From Sapria himalayana (Eukaryota; Streptophyta; Magnoliopsida; Malpighiales; Rafflesiaceae), in NCBI GenBank assembly GCA_029783825.1, contig JAREIK010002991.1, positions 2,553,397-2,617,396 of the forward strand: a DNA stretch of 64,000 bases. Reading direction: 5' to 3'. The notes under the pieces were generated by a model. It did not search any database, had not been told where the DNA came from, and saw nothing but the letters and a program-made list of their open reading frames with translations. Position numbers and translations under genes: made by a program. Shown in pieces: positions 59,575-64,000 of the stretch. The number at the start of each line of letters is the position of its first letter. Within the stretch, counting starts at the first letter, position 1.

Positions 59575-61239
59575 TGCGAGATTATCAATAGGTATCCTCT
59601 TCAAAACACATTGAATTTCACAAATTTGACTTGGATCTTATCCATGACCATATCACATCTGATACATATCCTCTCCCAAGAATGGTTTATTATTGAAAGA
59701 GTATGCTAGGTTATTCAAAATTAACCATAAATTTTCACATTATTGAATGTATTAGAATATCTCCAAATAAAATCATTTCATCATCGAATTTCATTAACAT
59801 TTATCATATACAATTGATACATTATTCGATTTTATTGAAAAAATTGATGATCATTACGGAATAAACATACAATACCATTAGATTTATTATATCAATTATA
59901 ATTTTATATATCAAACAAAAATAGTTATCAAATGATAAACATATTCAAATGCATTAAGTATAATCATATAACAATCATATATTAACAAATATTATTAAAT
60001 ACTACTCAAGATGAACAAATTTACATCTCATCATCAATTGATATCAAATTTGATGAACACACCATTAGGTGTTATTAAATATGCATAAAATATCATCTAA
60101 CATAATTGTATGTCATCAAATATTTATTCTATATTTGAACATAAAGTGATTTCCAATATCATGTAGTGATATCAAATATATAGCATTGATTGAAATTAAA
60201 ATATTATCGAAAAAAAAAACATAAACTTTAATGTAATTGAATATCATTAAAAAAATAACTACATCTAAATAAGCAATACTCATTATCAAAAACAACCAAA
60301 TGACTATTAAATAAGATAGATAAACATCGAGTGAAACTATGGTAGTTAGATCATATAATGACAAATTATGTTATTTAGATAATGGCACGAGAAACTAATT
60401 TCCACAAAATATAATTTTATTCATAATTTTTAGTACAATTAATTACTATATAATATTTAATAATATTTTATGAATTTCAATGAATTTTGAATAATTTATG
60501 ATGAGATTTATTTTCATTATTACTAGGTGATATTGGATGATTTAAAAAAGTTAAATAAATTCAAATGATATTCCACATTGCATTCATGATAATATTTTCT
60601 TATGTTTTTTTAATTATTATTTGGAATGGCAAAGTAACAATTTAATGTAACTTGGTAAAATTTCACCTTACCCATTTCAAAAATCTTTTTGGGATTTCTG
60701 ATTTTTCTTCTATAAAAGAAGATTTCTCCCTTTTTTATAATTTATTTTAATCCCATGTCCAAAATCTCTTTTAACTTGTATTTTATTTATTATATTATTT
60801 ATTTTAATACTTTGGAGTTGAATTTTATTTTTTAAAAATTATTATTGCTTATTCTATTTTTATAATAGTGACATTAGATAGGAGGTTTAGGATAATAACT
60901 TTTATGGTTATTACATGTCGAGGAAGTTTTGTCAAAAAGATAATAGGAGCCTTGAGGTCTATGGTTTTTAAGAGGGTGTTATACCCCTCTACTAACTTGG
61001 AATTTTTTTAATGTATTAACAAAAATAATTAATGCTATTCTCGTGTACTATTAATTGTAATAAAAAATCAATGTGAGTACATTTTTTATTATGTAAAATA
61101 AAAAATAAAGTAATTTTAAAGAAGAATAATTGCTTGGGTGCAATTGGAAAAAACAAACCGAGATTATTGAAGATTAGTGAAGTGAGATGGATGATAATGC
61201 AATTGTCAATCTATATTTGACTCTAGTTAATAGAATATT
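59171..61239. repeat. AT-rich DNA with GAA/TAA tract and (TAA)n microsatellite
   Basis: A (GAA)/(TAA)-rich stretch at 59400-59512 leads into about 20 perfect ATA units at 59515-59573. The rest (59580-61239) is AT-rich without recognisable genes, though 'catca..aaat' phrases recur through 59800-60300. Confidence 0.6.
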
Positions 61240-63830
61240 TTTCATTGTGATATAAAAGAATATGGCAAAAAAAGTTTAGGATATTCTCACAAGATTGTAT
61301 AAAATAAAGTCACTTTATAACAAAATCTTCTTAAAGATGAGACTGTATACTCTTTGAATGATAGAATTTACAATGTTAATTAATCATATCAATACCTTAA
61401 ATACTCTATTTTCTCAACTTATTACATTAAGTAATAAAATAGAAAGCATTAAACATGCTGAAATTCTACTTCAAAAGCTACTTGATTTATGTGATCAACT
61501 TAACATTAATCTAACGAATGACATCATTATGGACTACATAGTCTTTAATGATATTGTAGCCGCTATCTTAGAAGAAGAAAGTAGATGTAAAAATAAGGAT
61601 GACAGACATACACACTTATAATATGTTAGAAGCTTTGATGGTGATGCAAAGAAGATTAATAGAATGTCTCTCTAGTGAGAGTCAAAATCATGATAGATTA
61701 AAATCAAGAAGTAAGAAATATATTAAGTGCTACAACAATGACAATAAGGAGTATTTCAGAACATATTGTTAGTATGAGAAAAAGAGTCGGGATGATGAGT
61801 ATCAAATACTCAAGAGAATAAAGCAACTTTAAATAATAATGATAACATGTTATATAGCAAGGTGACAATAATTGAAAGCAAATAAATAGTTTGCTGATAT
61901 TTGGTTATTAGATTCGCAAGCATCATGACACTTGATATCTTGAAAAGAATAATTCCACATATATGAATCAATCTCAAAATATTTTGCACACAAATAATGA
62001 TCATGCTTTGGAAATTATTGGTATTGATTTTATTAAAATAAATATTCTTGATGGTGTGATCTTCACTATTTAGGAGATATGACATATGAATGACTTAGAG
62101 AAAAATCTATTATCACTGGGACAAATAGATAGTCTAGGATGCAAGACTCGTGTTAAAAATGAGATGATAAAGATAATGAGAGGCATGCTCATGATTCTGA
62201 ATGGAGAAAAGATCATGATAAATCTATTCATACTTAAAGGAGAAATTATATACGAAGCTGATTTATGTGTTATATTAATTAACAAAGGAGAAGAGTCTAT
62301 GATAATGTGACATCTTAGACTAGGCTACATGTCAAAACAAAGTTTAAAGATTCTCTCATATAGAAAGTTACTTATATGATTAAAATTGGTAGATCTATAT
62401 TTTGTGAGCATTATATTACTAGTAAGCATCATAAATTGATATTTAGTAGATCAGTCACTAGAAGTAGATGTATTTTAGGCTTTATTCATTCAAATATATG
62501 TGAATCACCAAAATTTATCCCAAAGATAACAAAGTACTTTGACTTTCATTAATGATTTCTCCTAGAGATTTTGGGTATATCCAATCAAGAAGAAGTTAGA
62601 TATATTTCTAGTTTTTCAAGGCTTCAAAGCATGGGTAGAACATAAATTCAAGAAAAGGATTTAAGTGTTTGAAGAAAAATATTGGAAGAAAATAAATAGA
62701 TTGAAAAATTCATGCCCTTTGTATGCATGATGATATAAAATATTAGTTAATGGTCATATACATGCCATAATAAAATGGAAAGTTTGAATGGATGAATAAA
62801 ACTTTTAAAGAACAAATGAGAGCTATATTAAGGACTATAAGTCTACCCAACTCTTTTGAGTAGAAACAACTAATATTATATGTTATGTGATAAATTAGTC
62901 GTTGTCAATTATAATATATTTAAGGGTATGCTGAATGAGTAAAAGGGTATCGCCTATGAGATCCCACTACCCACTAGGTCATTCTCAATAGAGATATAAT
63001 CTTTATAAAAAACAATTATAATATATTTATGTTATGACGAAAATGGTAACACATCAAATGAAGTTTCAGAAACTAAAAAAGTTTAAGTAGAAAATTACCT
63101 GATACAAAAAACTTCATTATCTACGGATGAAGAATCACTAATATTTCATGAACAAGTTGACTCTGATTCTCTAGAAGTTAGTTGGCCAACTCATGATAGA
63201 ATACTGCCAGCTTGACACTCAGAATATATTATAACTTTACATAAGAATAAGAATTAGAAACTTGTACCATTACTAAATAGAAAAAAGTTATTGGAGATAA
63301 ATATGTCTACAAAATCAAACAGGATAATATTGATTAAATAGAATAGTATTTTGTATGATCGATAGCAAAGAGACATGTTTATAAAGAAAGCATCGACTTT
63401 AATGAGATTTTTTCCACGATAGTTGATCTTACAACAATCATATTAGTAATGGCTTTCTGTACTACATTGATCTACATATGGAATAACTAGATATCAAAGC
63501 TATATATATTTTTTAATATAGAACTTGATAAAGAAATTTAAAAGCTCCATTTATAAATTAAACAAATCTTTATAAGGTATTGAATAGGTACCAATGTATT
63601 GATATAAGAGATTTGATTCATTTGTCATTAGCTTTTAGTACAACAAACTCAATTCATACCATTGTACCTACTACAAGAAATATGTAGATGAAAATAATTT
63701 CATTATGTTGATATTAGGTCATAATAAATATCTAATTTAAAAATTAAAGATACAATTGGTTAGAGACTTTAATATGAATGACTTGGGATTAGCAAACATG
63801 ATTCTAAGAATCTAGATTTTACAAGACTAA
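61240..63830 (+). mobile_element. Decayed Ty1/copia retrotransposon (copia-3), 3' truncated
   Basis: Gag: the frame 61358-61621 has INHINTLNTLFSQL, AEILLQKLLDLCDQLNINLTN and AAILEEESRCKNKDD, a clear copia gag. Zinc knuckle vestige KYIKCYNND (about 61720). Protease vestige DIWLLDSQAS (about 61895). Pre-integrase HLRLGYMSKQSLKIL (about 62312). Integrase INDFS...FWVYPIKKK (about 62550). RT from about 63180, with VRDFNMNDLGLANMILRI (about 63755-63810). At about 63704 the frame jumps from NNFI to MLILGHNK, so the YVDD site is missing. Similarity stops near 63830 where a dispersed repeat starts. Confidence 0.8.
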
Positions 63831-63831
63831 T

Positions 63832-64000
63832 GGCCCATTTGATAAAACTGAAAAAAATTAAGTGCTGAAAAATGAGTGATGAAAAATTAAGTGTTGAATT
63901 TTATAAGTGTTGATTTGTATTGAAAAATTGTTCGATAAATTATTGATAATTGAATGCTGAAAATAAATATTTTATTTGATAACTCTAAATGTTGAATACT
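63832..64000. repeat. Third copy of the tgctgaaaaattaag repeat family
   Basis: Begins ggcccatttgataaaact and continues with the same 135-bp unit found twice at 25474-25856. It runs off the window end. The abrupt junction inside the copia-3 RT shows it inserted there. Confidence 0.75.

Overview
The window is AT-rich nuclear DNA from a flowering plant. The evidence is three intron-bearing or plant-specific genes (an NDR1/HIN1-like LEA_2 protein, an EPF1-type stomatal patterning peptide and a polyol transporter of the PLT4 type), CACTA elements whose ends read CACTACAAGAAA, hAT elements with TAGAGGTGTCAA ends, many Ty1/copia and a few Ty3/gypsy remnants, and abundant microsatellites. The species cannot be told from the sequence. 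I found no bacterial operon, CRISPR array, organellar block, rRNA or convincing tRNA.

Layout. 1-5,640: AT-rich DNA with a dispersed repeat (850-1370), a copia RT/RNase H remnant (2460-3540), a broken fragment of a GEN1-like Rad2/XPG nuclease gene (3816-4292, minus) and, just beside it, a near-perfect 129-bp inverted repeat (4738-5016). 5,640-10,080: a heavily decayed copia element with all pol domains still recognisable. 10,106-10,468: a hAT MITE. 11,071-14,900: CACTA copy A. 18,380-18,990: a purine tract. 19,930-20,330: second copy of the 850-1370 repeat. 20,840-21,500: a PPR pseudogene. 22,930-23,410: a gypsy RT remnant. 24,154-24,915: the intact NHL gene (minus), with a decayed repeat upstream of it. 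27,380-31,826: a structurally complete copia element (254-bp LTRs, 5-bp target duplication) with a dead polyprotein. 32,207-32,721: the EPF1 gene, only about 380 bp from that element.

33,454-37,112: a hAT element with perfect 8-bp target duplication, a transposase frame broken by only two stops, and a 5' terminal repeat reduced to TAG. 37,150-37,405: a block extraordinarily rich in GAGCTC. 37,430-42,514: CACTA copy B, cut inside its TNP2 transposase by a second, decayed hAT (42,515-46,480), which itself carries a clean 389-bp hAT MITE (46,083-46,471). 46,480-47,360: a copia gag remnant. 48,411-52,190: CACTA copy C, an internally deleted derivative. 53,082-54,812: the intact PLT4 gene. 56,390-57,180, 58,560-59,170 and 61,240-63,830: copia, gypsy and copia remnants, the last cut by another copy of the repeat found upstream of the NHL gene.

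The three intact genes are unrelated host genes on separate small GC-richer islands and do not form a pathway. Most of the rest is nested mobile DNA. I see no clearly new molecular system. The best candidates for a second look are the long hairpin beside the GEN1 fragment, the GAGCTC cluster, the hAT family with its shared internal hairpin and missing 5' terminal repeat, and the CACTA-C internal fusion.
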